Shown: positions 44,251 through 52,705, numbered from the stretch's first letter. The stretch: DNA of 64,000 bases from Prolixibacteraceae bacterium (GCA_023229575.1 JALNYZ010000002.1:339134-403133); one strand, 5' to 3'. Numbers and translations are program-made. Notes: generated from the letters alone by a model not told the origin.

Positions 44251-45696
44251 ATGAGCACCAATCGAAGAGCGTTTATCAAACAAGGAAGTATTGCCGGGGC
44301 AGGATTAACCGGGTTGACCATGGTTAGCGATGGTCTATTTGCGCAGAAAAAGGAAAAGGTTAAAAAGGCAGCGCCGAGAGATGAAAGTATCGTGCGCGTT
44401 GGATTTATTGGCGTTGGGGGGCGGGGTCAGGGTCACGTGCGTGATACTATTACAGGCGGCGGTATTGAGATCGTCGCTGTTTGTGATATCAGCGCTGAAT
44501 CGCTCAACAGGGCCAAACAGATTATTTTAAAGGGTGGCATGAAAGAACCCAAATATTATACGGGGCACGACCATGCCTATGAAGAGATGCTAAAAAACGA
44601 AGAGTTGGATGCGGTCATCATTGCCACCCCATGGGAATGGCATGTACCAATGGCCGTTGCTTCGATGCGGGCTGGTGTTCCTTATACAGGTGTGGAGGTA
44701 TCGGCAGCCAACTCCCTCGAAGAGTGCTGGGACCTTGTCAATGCGCACGAAGAGACAGGCAAACAGTTAATGATCATGGAAAATGTTTGCTACCGCAGGG
44801 ATGTGATGGCCATTCTCAACATGGTTCGAACCAATATGTTTGGAGAAATTGTTCATTGCAGGTGTGGGTACGAACATGATCTGCGCTCGGTGAAATTTGA
44901 TTTGTTGAAAAATGACCTAAAAATTGGGAAAGAGGCCCACTCTGAGGCCCAATGGAGAGGATTGCACTCCGTTCGCAGAAACGGGGATCTTTATCCTACG
45001 CATGGATTAGGACCTATCGGCACCTATCTGGATATCAATCGTGGTAACCGTTTTCTGACATTGTCTGCAATGGCAACGAAATCCAGGGGACTTCACGATT
45101 ATGTGGATGATCATGCTGCGAAAGATAGCATATACAAAAATATCCAGTTCAATCTTGGCGACATCGTGACTTCCATGATCAAATGTGCCAATGGGGAGAC
45201 CATCCTTGTCACACACGACACCAATCTGCCGCGCCCCTACTCCCTGGGTTTCAGGGTGCAGGGCACGAATGGTTTATGGCGGGGCGAAGGAGCCGGTGAC
45301 TGGAAAGATCCAGCCCAGGCAATTTATGTGGAGGGTCAAAGTAAGCACCATGTATGGGACCCTTCGGAACCCTGGCTTAAAAAACATGACCATAAATTGT
45401 GGAGAGAGAAAGGTCCTCAAGCCGAAGGAGCAGGTCATGGTGGGATGGACTTTATCATGCTGAATGACTTTTTTGATGCAGTACGCGGTAAAAAGGAAGT
45501 TCCCCTGGATGCTTATGATGCCGCAGCCTGGAGCGCAGTTTCTGCCTTGTCGGAAATGTCGGTAGCCAGAGGTGGCGCGTCTGTAGATTTTCCAGACTTC
45601 ACCAGAGGGCAATGGATCAAAAGAAGACCTCATTTTGCCCTGGACAACCAATTCCCGATCAGTGAGGAGAGGGCATTGATCAACAATCTTTTCTAA
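44251..45696 (+). CDS. GH109-type Gfo/Idh/MocA oxidoreductase (alpha-N-acetylgalactosaminidase-like), Tat-exported
   Basis: This 481-residue protein has a twin-arginine signal (NRRAFIKQGSIAGAGLTGLTM) and a Rossmann domain with GFIGVGGRGQGH. Family-109 landmarks follow: ATPWEWHVPMA, EVSAANSLEECWDLV, MIMENVCYRRDVMAILNMVR and HGLGPIGTYLDINRG. GH109 enzymes cleave alpha-GalNAc by an NAD-dependent redox mechanism in the periplasm. A sugar permease and a ROK kinase downstream on the other strand support amino-sugar use. Substrate specificity is inferred from family resemblance. Confidence 0.85.
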   Translation: MSTNRRAFIKQGSIAGAGLTGLTMVSDGLFAQKKEKVKKAAPRDESIVRVGFIGVGGRGQGHVRDTITGGGIEIVAVCDISAESLNRAKQIILKGGMKEPKYYTGHDHAYEEMLKNEELDAVIIATPWEWHVPMAVASMRAGVPYTGVEVSAANSLEECWDLVNAHEETGKQLMIMENVCYRRDVMAILNMVRTNMFGEIVHCRCGYEHDLRSVKFDLLKNDLKIGKEAHSEAQWRGLHSVRRNGDLYPTHGLGPIGTYLDINRGNRFLTLSAMATKSRGLHDYVDDHAAKDSIYKNIQFNLGDIVTSMIKCANGETILVTHDTNLPRPYSLGFRVQGTNGLWRGEGAGDWKDPAQAIYVEGQSKHHVWDPSEPWLKKHDHKLWREKGPQAEGAGHGGMDFIMLNDFFDAVRGKKEVPLDAYDAAAWSAVSALSEMSVARGGASVDFPDFTRGQWIKRRPHFALDNQFPISEERALINNLF

Positions 45697-45699
45697 ACA

Positions 45700-45730
45700 A
45701 AAATGGGAGTTTTTCGACTCCCATTTTTTG
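45700..45730. terminator. Bidirectional terminator
   Basis: An 11-bp perfect stem (45700-45710 with 45717-45727), 6-nt loop and a T-run after it on the plus strand; an A-run precedes it. It lies between the convergent GH109 and permease genes. Confidence 0.88.
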
Positions 45731-45731
45731 T

Positions 45732-46985
45732 TTATTTTTTTTCGACTTTGTTAAATATTGTTTGGTTGGCTACCAACGGCTTGGCCCAAAACGACAGGAA
45801 CAAGAGGAACGAAAGTGTAACGTAATTGAACAACATTCCGGTCCTTAATCCAAAATGGTCGGCCAAAGAGCCAACAATCAAGGGTGTAACGGCTCCGCCC
45901 ATGATTCCGGAACAGAGAATCCCTGAAAAGGAACCATGGTGTTCCGCGATCGAATTCATTCCCAATGAGAAAACGATCGACCACATTACGGATGCACAAA
46001 ACCCCATGGCAATAAAGGCATAGAATGAGATCTTTGGGTCGGCTGTAAACAAAGCTGTGGCCAAACAAGCCATGGCCCCCATAACGAATACCCGCAACAC
46101 AATTTTACTGTCAACCAGTTTCAATAATCCCAATCCAAGAATACAGCCAATGGTCATCAAACCCCAGTACCATTGAACTGCCTGGGCGCCTTCAACCTCG
46201 GGCCGAAGTCCGTGGTAAGTTTTCAGAAACTCGGAAATCCAGTTGGCGACTCCCTGTTCCGTTCCAACATAAGCAAATATTCCAAAGAAGAAGATTATCA
46301 CCGTCTTGTTCTTAAGCAGGTGAACGATGGTATCCCAATTGCCGGTTTTCTCATCCTCTTTTAGTTCCACTTTTGGAAATTTTGAGGCTGCAACAACAAA
46401 GATCATCACAAAGGCTATCATTGCGAATACCCAATAGATAGAGACCCATGTGAGGTTGGCAGGAACGAGTCCACCCAGAAACTTAACGATACCGCCGGGG
46501 GAGCCCTGCGGCCCCAATTCGCTTACCAAATAAGAATATAGCATAGGACTCAGAAAGGAGGCCCCGCCAAAAAACAGCTGGGCCATCACGGAGTTGAAGG
46601 CAAAATGCTCTTCACCACCCGAAACGCGCAGCAATGGATTAATCGCGACCTGTAAGATGGCCATTCCCGCCCCTATAAAGAAAAGGGAGCCCAGCATCAC
46701 CCCGAATTTAGGTGCCAGGCCAAAAATAAGCGCTCCGGCAAAAGCTGAGATAAAGGCTGCCATCATCACCTTTTTTTCTTTGAACCGCTCTGTCATCAAC
46801 CCTGCGGGTATCGACATCACGCCGTAAGCGACAAAGAAAAAGAGTGGCAGAAATGCTGCCATTGTATTGCTTGCATGAAAATCATCTTTTGCAACCGGTA
46901 GTATGGCGCCCAATATATTTGTCAAAAAAGAGATAACAAAAAAGACGATAAAAACCAGGAAGACTATGTAGTAGTTTCGCTTCAT
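45732..46985 (-). CDS. MFS sugar permease of the FucP/NagP type
   Basis: This 417-residue protein has 12 predicted transmembrane helices. It belongs to the fucose-galactose-glucose:proton symporter branch: the N-terminus has TNILGAILPVAKDDFH, helix 2-3 has IPAGLMTERFKEKK, and helix 4 has AILQVAINPLLR, the Q-x3-NP motif of FucP-like carriers. The C-terminal half has MGFCASVMWSIVFSLGMNS. Its location with GH109 and a ROK kinase suggests uptake of an N-acetylated hexosamine or hexose; the substrate is inference. Confidence 0.87.
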   Translation of the reverse strand: MKRNYYIVFLVFIVFFVISFLTNILGAILPVAKDDFHASNTMAAFLPLFFFVAYGVMSIPAGLMTERFKEKKVMMAAFISAFAGALIFGLAPKFGVMLGSLFFIGAGMAILQVAINPLLRVSGGEEHFAFNSVMAQLFFGGASFLSPMLYSYLVSELGPQGSPGGIVKFLGGLVPANLTWVSIYWVFAMIAFVMIFVVAASKFPKVELKEDEKTGNWDTIVHLLKNKTVIIFFFGIFAYVGTEQGVANWISEFLKTYHGLRPEVEGAQAVQWYWGLMTIGCILGLGLLKLVDSKIVLRVFVMGAMACLATALFTADPKISFYAFIAMGFCASVMWSIVFSLGMNSIAEHHGSFSGILCSGIMGGAVTPLIVGSLADHFGLRTGMLFNYVTLSFLLFLSFWAKPLVANQTIFNKVEKK

Positions 46986-47016
46986 TTATTTAATATTTAG
47001 ATAATTAAAAATTACA

Positions 47017-47099
47017 AATTACAGATTACAAATTGGGGATGCTGAAGATTTGGAGTTCTCCTCTGCTAATCTTTAATTTTTAATTTGTAATCTGTAATT
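47017..47099. repeat. Intergenic inverted repeat with 18-bp perfect core
   Basis: AATTACAGATTACAAATT at 47017-47034 is exactly reverse-complementary to 47082-47099. Each arm contains repeated ATTACA words, and further partial matches extend outward. It lies between the ROK kinase and the permease gene. Confidence 0.75.
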
Positions 47100-47101
47100 A
47101 T

Positions 47102-47953
47102 TTATTGTTTGATTAGTGGTAGGGCTGCGGCCCCGTAAATGGCAGAATTCTCCAGCTCTGATACTTCAATTCTGAGGTTGGCCAAAACATTTCGAAAGGC
47201 AAAGTCCTGCATGGCATCGTACATCGCATCTTTGTAAAGCGCAAAGGACTGTGCCACTGATCCTCCCAAAATGACAACTTCCGGATCATAAGCGTACAAA
47301 ATGGACTTGAGTGCCTGTCCCAGATGAAAACCATATTCTGCAAAAACTTTTAAGGCAGATTCATCACCTGCTTTGGCCTTTTGAACCAACTCAATGGCTT
47401 TCACTTTCTTTTCATCTGTAAAGAACTGTCCACTGGCATAATATTCGGTTGTATGCAAAAGATAAGGCACATTGCCAAATTCGCCGGCGCCGCAATTGGA
47501 ACCTTCGTACAATTTGCCGTTGAAGATCAGTCCGCAACCAAGACCGGTTCCCAGGGTAACACCGACAATGTTTTTGAAAGGTTTTGCTTTCCCGAAGAAT
47601 TTCTCTCCTACCGCAAAGCAATTGGCATCGTTGTTGACATGTACCGGCAGATTGTAGCGTTTTTTGAGTAACTCTTTCAATTTCACAACTTTCCAGGAAG
47701 GAATATTGGTCACATCATAGACGATTCCTTGCTCAACATCCACAACTGAAGGGACTCCTACTCCAATGGAGAGGGAAAACTCGTTGACACAATCGTCAAT
47801 TGCCGCATAAATCTGATTCAACACCTCCTCTACACTGCCCTTTGAAGGCGTCGGCAGTTTGGTCAAATGAACAATTTTCTCTCCAATGATTTTTCCGGCG
47901 CGGATATTTGTTCCGCCCAGATCAACGCCAATAATGTTGTCAGTGGTTTGCAT
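47102..47953 (-). CDS. ROK family sugar kinase
   Basis: This 283-residue protein has the N-terminal phosphate loop GVDLGGTNIRAGKI, VNNDANCFAVGEKFFG (catalytic Asp) and GVTLGTGLGCGLIFNG. The cysteine-rich zinc motif CxCGxxGCxE typical of ROK proteins is absent; instead it reads GAGEFGNVPYLLHTTEYYASGQ. It phosphorylates glucose or an amino sugar. The start is the ATG at 47953; an in-frame ATG 69 nt upstream adds an unsupported leader. It is upstream of and probably co-expressed with the permease. Confidence 0.88.
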   Translation of the reverse strand: MQTTDNIIGVDLGGTNIRAGKIIGEKIVHLTKLPTPSKGSVEEVLNQIYAAIDDCVNEFSLSIGVGVPSVVDVEQGIVYDVTNIPSWKVVKLKELLKKRYNLPVHVNNDANCFAVGEKFFGKAKPFKNIVGVTLGTGLGCGLIFNGKLYEGSNCGAGEFGNVPYLLHTTEYYASGQFFTDEKKVKAIELVQKAKAGDESALKVFAEYGFHLGQALKSILYAYDPEVVILGGSVAQSFALYKDAMYDAMQDFAFRNVLANLRIEVSELENSAIYGAAALPLIKQ

Positions 47954-48083
47954 TCGTGTTAAAGTAGTTTTGTTTTTAGCGATTCGATTCTGAAGGGGTA
48001 AAAATAAGAAAAAACTAACCATGTGGAGAGGGTGGTTAGATCCTAATTGCTATATTTATCCCTTAACCTGAAATAATTTCCGG

Positions 48084-48746
48084 ATGGAGGTAAAAATCGA
48101 AGAAAGCTGGAAAAAACGACTGTCAAAAGAATTTGAAGAACCTTATTTTCATGAGCTGACCGATTTTGTCAGACAGGAGTACACCACCAAACAGATATTC
48201 CCTCCCGGGAAACTGATCTTTCACGCCTTTGAGCAATCCCCATTTGAGAAGACCAAAGTGGTCATTCTTGGACAGGACCCTTATCATGGTCCTGGTCAGG
48301 CACACGGGCTCTGTTTCTCTGTGCCTGAAGGGATTGACCTTCCGCCTTCCCTGCAGAATATATTCAAAGAGATTGGCGAGGACCTGGGTCTTCCCTCTCC
48401 GCCGAATGGCAACTTGGACAGATGGGCCACTCAGGGTGTTTTGCTTCTGAACGCAACGTTGACGGTTCATGCCAACCGTGCAGGCTCACATCAAAACAAA
48501 GGATGGGAATTATTCACCGACAAGGTGATTAGGATATTGGCAGAAGAAAAAGAACATCTGGTATTTATTTTGTGGGGATCCTTTGCCCAGAAAAAGTGCG
48601 AATTCATTGACCGGAGCCGGCATCTCGTACTCTCCTCCCCTCACCCGTCACCACTCTCTTCCTACCGTGGATTTTTTGGAAACAAACACTTTAGCAAAAC
48701 CAATGCTTACTTGGAGAAGTATGGGATTCAACCTATTCAATGGTAG
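48084..48746 (+). CDS. ung: Uracil-DNA glycosylase, family 1
   Basis: This 220-residue base-excision enzyme removes uracil from DNA. The water-activating Asp65 is in GQDPYHGPGQAHGLCFSV, NATLTV follows, and the minor-groove loop is HPSPLSSYRGFFG. Length and motifs are complete. Its 3' end overlaps the convergent nucleotidyltransferase gene by 14 nt. Confidence 0.96.
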   Translation: MEVKIEESWKKRLSKEFEEPYFHELTDFVRQEYTTKQIFPPGKLIFHAFEQSPFEKTKVVILGQDPYHGPGQAHGLCFSVPEGIDLPPSLQNIFKEIGEDLGLPSPPNGNLDRWATQGVLLLNATLTVHANRAGSHQNKGWELFTDKVIRILAEEKEHLVFILWGSFAQKKCEFIDRSRHLVLSSPHPSPLSSYRGFFGNKHFSKTNAYLEKYGIQPIQW

Positions 48747-49473
48747 TATTGCGTAATGTGAAAATTAATTTGCCGGCAGCAGCCAATTGCTCAGGTTTAC
48801 CCAGATCCATCCAAAGGGAAGAGTTGTCAATAAAACCAAATATGTTGTGCTCGGCGGCCAATCTAAGGTACAATTGAATTATTGAAAATTTACCCGTTTC
48901 CGTAATCAGGGAGAAGATTTCCGGTTCAACGATTTGAATCCCGCTGAAGGCATAATTCTGTAGTCGGGTATTGTTTCTGACTAACTTTTCTTCCCCGGTT
49001 TTTATATTTCTCCAACCCGAAAGGAGCATCTCCGGATTAAAAACCATGTAGCGGTCTGTCATTCTGTCGCGAACTGCCATGGTTGCGAGTCCACTTCTTA
49101 AATTATGATAAACAAATAATTCGTTCAGATCAATTGAACTCAGAATGTCGACGTTATAAACCAGGAATGGCTCTGATTCTCCCAACAATGAACGGGCTTT
49201 CAGAATGGCCCCGCCAGTATCGAGCAGTTGGTCCCTTTCATCCGAAATTTTTATCGGGAGATGAAAATTTTCCCTTTCCTCCAGAAATTCAATAATTTGC
49301 TTACCAAAATGGTGAATGTTAACGATGATTTCTGTGACATTCAACTCGTTCACTTTTCGTATGGCCCTTTCAAGCAGCGTAATGCCATTCAGCTCGACCA
49401 GCGCTTTGGGCCTGTCGGATGTATATGGAAATAGTCTGGTTCCCAGTCCCGCCGCCAAGATGAATGCCTTCAT
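48733..49473 (-). CDS. Sugar-1-phosphate nucleotidyltransferase (MurU-like)
   Basis: This 246-residue enzyme has the N-terminal nucleotide-binding signature LAAGLGTRLFPYTSDRPKALVEL, then ILDTGGAILKA-type segment (here LLDTGGAILKA), NVDI and a short C-terminus ending WMDLGKPEQL. This is the MurU/HddC-like group, which activates sugar 1-phosphates with UTP or GTP. The kinase-RapZ fusion gene two positions upstream makes an anomeric-kinase plus nucleotidyltransferase pair, as in AmgK-MurU cell-wall recycling. That pathway assignment is inference. Confidence 0.85.
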   Translation of the reverse strand: MKAFILAAGLGTRLFPYTSDRPKALVELNGITLLERAIRKVNELNVTEIIVNIHHFGKQIIEFLEERENFHLPIKISDERDQLLDTGGAILKARSLLGESEPFLVYNVDILSSIDLNELFVYHNLRSGLATMAVRDRMTDRYMVFNPEMLLSGWRNIKTGEEKLVRNNTRLQNYAFSGIQIVEPEIFSLITETGKFSIIQLYLRLAAEHNIFGFIDNSSLWMDLGKPEQLAAAGKLIFTLRNTTIE

Positions 49474-49487
49474 GAATATTTCCGAAG

Positions 49488-49616
49488 TTAATTGTTTAGT
49501 TTAATCGGTTTGCAGATTTTCTCCTCCTTTTTAGCAGTTCTTCCGCACTTTTTACACGCATATTTGGGATTTTCCGGCTTTTCGTAATTCTTTTCTTCAC
49601 ATTTTTTCTTGCCCAT
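49488..49616 (-). CDS. Small zinc-ribbon-like protein (42 residues)
   Basis: It reads MGKKKCEEKNYEKPENP, then KYACKKCGRTAKKEEKICKP and ends IKLNN. Four cysteines (6, 21, 24, 35) in a lysine-rich context suggest a single metal-binding ribbon. It lies 14 nt upstream of the MurU-like gene start, so they are probably co-translated. I do not know its function. Confidence 0.65.
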   Translation of the reverse strand: MGKKKCEEKNYEKPENPKYACKKCGRTAKKEEKICKPIKLNN

Positions 49617-49639
49617 AATACTTGCATTACTACTTGTAC

Positions 49640-49742
49640 AATATTACACAGAGTTTCACAGAGGTGTCACTGAGCTACACAGAGAAAAAACAGTTTACTC
49701 TGTGTAGCTCTGTGGTTTCTCTTTCTTCCTCTGTGTAATATT
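49640..49742. repeat. Nested intergenic palindrome with ACACAGAG words
   Basis: The outer arms AATATTACACAGAG (49640-49653) and 49729-49742 are perfect complements. The inner arms GAGCTACACAGAG (49672-49684) and 49698-49710 are also perfect. Between them the CACAGAG word recurs. It separates the kinase-RapZ fusion from the zinc-ribbon gene. Confidence 0.8.
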
Positions 49743-49771
49743 TTATTTGAGCAAATCTGCAATTAATGGAT

Positions 49772-51202
49772 TCAACTCTTGCCTTGCTCCCTGTGCTGTA
49801 GTACGACTTTTACCGGGAAATTGTTCCTCAAATGTGCAGCCAACCTCTCGGCACAGTAAACTGAGCGGTGCTGTCCACCCGTGCAGCCAAACTGGACGGT
49901 CAAATGGGTGAATTTCCTTTCGAGGTATCCTTTTACACTTTGGTCGACAAGGTTGAATACCGGATCCAGAAATACCTCCACTTCGGGATAGGCTTCCAAA
50001 TAGTTGATTACCTCACGATCTTTGCCGGTCTTTTTTTTGTATTCGACCAACCTACCGGGATTGGGCAATGCACGGCAGTCGAATACGAAGCCTCCTCCAT
50101 TACCGCTTGGATCAGCCGGGATTCCCTTTTTGTAGGAGAAACTGGTGATTGTAACGGTCAATTCCGTCTCTTTTGCAACAATGTTTTTCAATACCTCGGA
50201 TTCGGAAAGTGAGTTCAAAACCGTGTAAAGTTCAGTCAATAGAATAGGGATGTCAATCTTTTTCATCACGACACTGAGATTTTCCAGGGCAAAAGGGATA
50301 CTCTTCAGAAAATGTGCCTTTTTCTCATAGAACCCTCTGAATCCATAGGCTCCCATTGCTTGCATCATACGAATCAGGACGTAGCCATAGAAATATTGTT
50401 TGAACTCTTTTCTATCGACCGGATAAATCCTGGCCAGACTATCCAGGTAATCCTCAATCAATTCCTCCCGAACCTGCTGTGGTATATCAGCTTTGGCATC
50501 ATATAAAAGTGAGGCCAGGTCATACTGGAGCGCCCCTCTCCTACCACCTTGGTAATCAATGAACCAGGGCTCATCGTTGCGAATAAGGATGTTTCTGCTC
50601 TGAAAGTCCCGCATCATGAAGAAATTGTTTTCGGCCTTTAGCAGGTAATCGCAGAAAGTGGCATAATCATCTTCGAGTGCCTGCTCGTCGAAGCTTACCT
50701 TGGCAAGTTTCAGAAAATAGTATTTAAAATAATTCAGGTCCCACATCATCGATTGGCGGTCAAATGCCTTTCTGGGATAACAAAAATTAAAGTCGATACC
50801 CTTCCCCGCAGTAACCTGAATGTCAGGCAATACCCTGACTACTTTCCGGTAGGCCTCAGTAATTTCAGGTGAAAATCCATTCCTGGCACGAATCTCAGTC
50901 AGGAAGGAAAAGAGCGTGACATCTCCCAGGTCCTCCTGAAGGTAGATGCGTGCTTTTGCATCATACTCATAGATTTCAGGCACATTTACCCCACTTGCCC
51001 GCAAATGGTTGGAAAAACTGACGAAGGCACTGTTTTCCTTTTCATCTTCATTCCACGTTCCTATAACCCTGTGGTGCATGCTTTTCAGCCGGATGTATTC
51101 CCGGTAGGAACCGGAAGGAGGTAACATTTCTGTTGACGTAACGGGTTCTATAAACCTCTTCTCAAAGAGGTCTGATAATTTCTGTTCGGTAAGCTTTTCC
51201 AA
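49772..51202 (-). CDS. Aminoglycoside-phosphotransferase-like sugar kinase fused to RapZ C-terminal domain
   Basis: This 476-residue fusion has an APH/AmgK-type kinase at about residues 1-330: the catalytic loop is MMRDFQSRNIL (the usual His-Gly-Asp replaced by Met-Arg-Asp) and the metal-binding segment FIDYQGGRRG. Residues about 348-476 are the RapZ C-terminal domain (FVFDCRALPNPGR, FGCTGGQHRSVYCAERLA). The RapZ N-terminal P-loop domain is absent. In enterobacteria the RapZ C-terminal domain senses glucosamine 6-phosphate. Together with the MurU-like gene this suggests a regulated anomeric sugar kinase in envelope precursor recycling; this is inference. Confidence 0.87.
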   Translation of the reverse strand: MEKLTEQKLSDLFEKRFIEPVTSTEMLPPSGSYREYIRLKSMHHRVIGTWNEDEKENSAFVSFSNHLRASGVNVPEIYEYDAKARIYLQEDLGDVTLFSFLTEIRARNGFSPEITEAYRKVVRVLPDIQVTAGKGIDFNFCYPRKAFDRQSMMWDLNYFKYYFLKLAKVSFDEQALEDDYATFCDYLLKAENNFFMMRDFQSRNILIRNDEPWFIDYQGGRRGALQYDLASLLYDAKADIPQQVREELIEDYLDSLARIYPVDRKEFKQYFYGYVLIRMMQAMGAYGFRGFYEKKAHFLKSIPFALENLSVVMKKIDIPILLTELYTVLNSLSESEVLKNIVAKETELTVTITSFSYKKGIPADPSGNGGGFVFDCRALPNPGRLVEYKKKTGKDREVINYLEAYPEVEVFLDPVFNLVDQSVKGYLERKFTHLTVQFGCTGGQHRSVYCAERLAAHLRNNFPVKVVLQHREQGKS

Positions 51203-51230
51203 GTTGAATGATTTAAAGCAAAAATACCAA

Positions 51231-51265
51231 AAAAAAGCTGTCCCAACGGTTGGAACAGCTTTTTA
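51231..51265 (-). terminator. Terminator of the rpsF-rpsR-rplI operon
   Basis: AGCTGT (51236-51241) pairs with ACAGCT (51255-51260). The inner CCAA/TTGG extends the stem, and the T-run follows on the minus strand at 51231-51236. It lies 50 nt past the rplI stop. Confidence 0.88.
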
Positions 51266-51315
51266 TCTGTTTAGAAAAAAATGATTTTCAGAAACTGTTT
51301 ATGTATGATTGGGTT

Positions 51316-51762
51316 CTATTCGGCAACGACTTCGAACTCCAGTTCAACAACCACTTCGCGGTGAAATTTCACCTTTGCTGTGTGTTTTCCAATTTCTTTG
51401 ATAGAATCTTCTTTAATGGTGATCTGTTTGCGATCGACCTCAAATCCTTTTTCCTTCAAAGCCTCAGCAACCTGAATGTTGTTGACAGATCCGAAAATCT
51501 TGCCGGTTGAACTGGTTTTTGCACCAATTACAATCGAGATTGTTTTCAGGATCTCAGCTTGTTTCAACGCTTCTTCCTTGAGTCTTGCCTCTTTGTGAGC
51601 GCGTTGTTTCAAGTTCTCTGAAAGAACTTTCTTTGATGATGATGTGGCCAATACAGCCAATTTCTGGGGGATAAGGTAATTGCGACCATATCCGTTTTTG
51701 ACAACTACCACATCGTCTTTGCTACCCAGATTTGCAACATCCTGAAGCAGAATAATTTCCAT
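51316..51762 (-). CDS. rplI: 50S ribosomal protein L9
   Basis: This 148-residue L9 has the N-terminal rRNA-binding domain MEIILLQDVANLGSKDDVVVVKNGYGRNYLIP, a long connecting helix (residues 40-75) and the C-terminal domain with GAKTSSTGKIFGSVNN. It is the last gene of the operon with rpsR and rpsF. Confidence 0.97.
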   Translation of the reverse strand: MEIILLQDVANLGSKDDVVVVKNGYGRNYLIPQKLAVLATSSSKKVLSENLKQRAHKEARLKEEALKQAEILKTISIVIGAKTSSTGKIFGSVNNIQVAEALKEKGFEVDRKQITIKEDSIKEIGKHTAKVKFHREVVVELEFEVVAE

Positions 51763-51781
51763 TTTCGTACCTCCTACTTAA

Positions 51782-52051
51782 TTATTTTAACAAATCTGTT
51801 ACATAAGGCAACAATGCGATCATACGTGAACGCTTAATTGCCTGTGATACTTTACGCTGGTATTTCAAAGAAGTACCGGTAATACGGCGGGGCAAAATTT
51901 TACCCTGCTCATTCAGAAATTTTTTCAAGAATTCGGGATCTTTATAATCCACATACTTGATACCGTTCTTTTTGAAACGACAATATTTCTTCTTTTTTAC
52001 TTCAACCGAAGGAGGAGTAAGATACCTGATTTCGCTGGAATTTGTGCTCAT
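51782..52051 (-). CDS. rpsR: 30S ribosomal protein S18
   Basis: This 89-residue S18 has the core YCRFKKNGIKYVDYKDPEFLKKF, then GKILPRRITGTSLKYQRKV and AIKRSRMIALLPY. Short conserved segments fix the identity. It is 2 nt from rpsF, so tightly coupled; S6 and S18 form a heterodimer in the platform of the small subunit. Confidence 0.97.
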   Translation of the reverse strand: MSTNSSEIRYLTPPSVEVKKKKYCRFKKNGIKYVDYKDPEFLKKFLNEQGKILPRRITGTSLKYQRKVSQAIKRSRMIALLPYVTDLLK

Positions 52052-52053
52052 GA

Positions 52054-52407
52054 CTAGTTTTCTGATTGAGTTTTTGCATTAACTTTCTTTCTTCTCTTTT
52101 CTGCATACTCAGCAGCATATTTCTCCAATTTCACAGTTATGAAACGGATGATACGTTCGTCACGGCGAAACTCGGTCTCGAGTTTACCAATGAAGGCAGG
52201 ATCAGCTTTGAACTCGAGGAGTTGATAAAACCCTGTCGATTTCTTTTGAATGGGATAAGCCAATTTTTTTAATCCCCAATTTTCTTCATGAATCAACTCA
52301 CAACCATTGGAGGTGATAAGATCCTTGAACTTTCCTACCGCTTCCTTCATCTGGGCATCAGACAAAACGGGAGTAGTAATGAAAACGGTTTCGTACTGGT
52401 TCAACAT
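52054..52407 (-). CDS. rpsF: 30S ribosomal protein S6
   Basis: This 117-residue S6 starts MLNQYETVFITTPVLSD and has LIHEENWGLKKLAYPIQKKSTGFY and RRDERIIRFITVKLEKYA. It leads the rpsF-rpsR-rplI operon, driven by the strong promoter at 52456-52486. Confidence 0.97.
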   Translation of the reverse strand: MLNQYETVFITTPVLSDAQMKEAVGKFKDLITSNGCELIHEENWGLKKLAYPIQKKSTGFYQLLEFKADPAFIGKLETEFRRDERIIRFITVKLEKYAAEYAEKRRKKVNAKTQSEN

Positions 52408-52455
52408 ACTTTTTTAAAATTTATATTCAACAATATACTCGTAATTTGAGTGGCG

Positions 52456-52486
52456 CAAAAATACACATCTTTTCTCTTTAAACAAA
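52456..52486 (-). promoter_or_regulatory. Promoter of rpsF-rpsR-rplI
   Basis: A consensus Bacteroidota promoter on the minus strand: TTTG (52483-52486), exactly 19 bp, then TATTTTTG (52456-52463). The start codon is 49 nt downstream at 52407. Confidence 0.8.
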
Positions 52487-52498
52487 CAGTCATTCAAA

Positions 52499-52540
52499 CT
52501 TTTTGTTTTTGGGTTTATCGATAAGCCCAAAAACAAAAAG
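52499..52540. other. Long perfect-type hairpin upstream of the rpsF promoter
   Basis: The 20-nt arms 52499-52518 and 52521-52540 pair with one G-T exception around ATCGAT. It lies upstream of the rpsF -33 element, so it is not in that mRNA leader. It may be a terminator for an unseen small transcript or a protein-binding palindrome. The following stretch to 52700 shows no gene. Confidence 0.6.
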
Positions 52541-52705
52541 AGCAAGTCACAAGACCTGCCCTTTGATAGTTTAGATAGATTAAACACTTAGTTTTAGTAA
52601 AAGCCGATAACAACGTTTCATTTCATTTCCTGGACTAAATTAGGGCTTTTTATTAAAAAATGTTAAGATTAACTTTTCAGTAAAGGCAAAAAATCCGAAA
52701 AAAAT

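Noticed and set aside
52408..52455. S6:S18 autoregulatory leader motif of rpsF
   Set aside because: The transcript leader is only about 45 nt and I could not draw the known hairpin with its conserved bulge; the large hairpin at 52499 lies upstream of the promoter.
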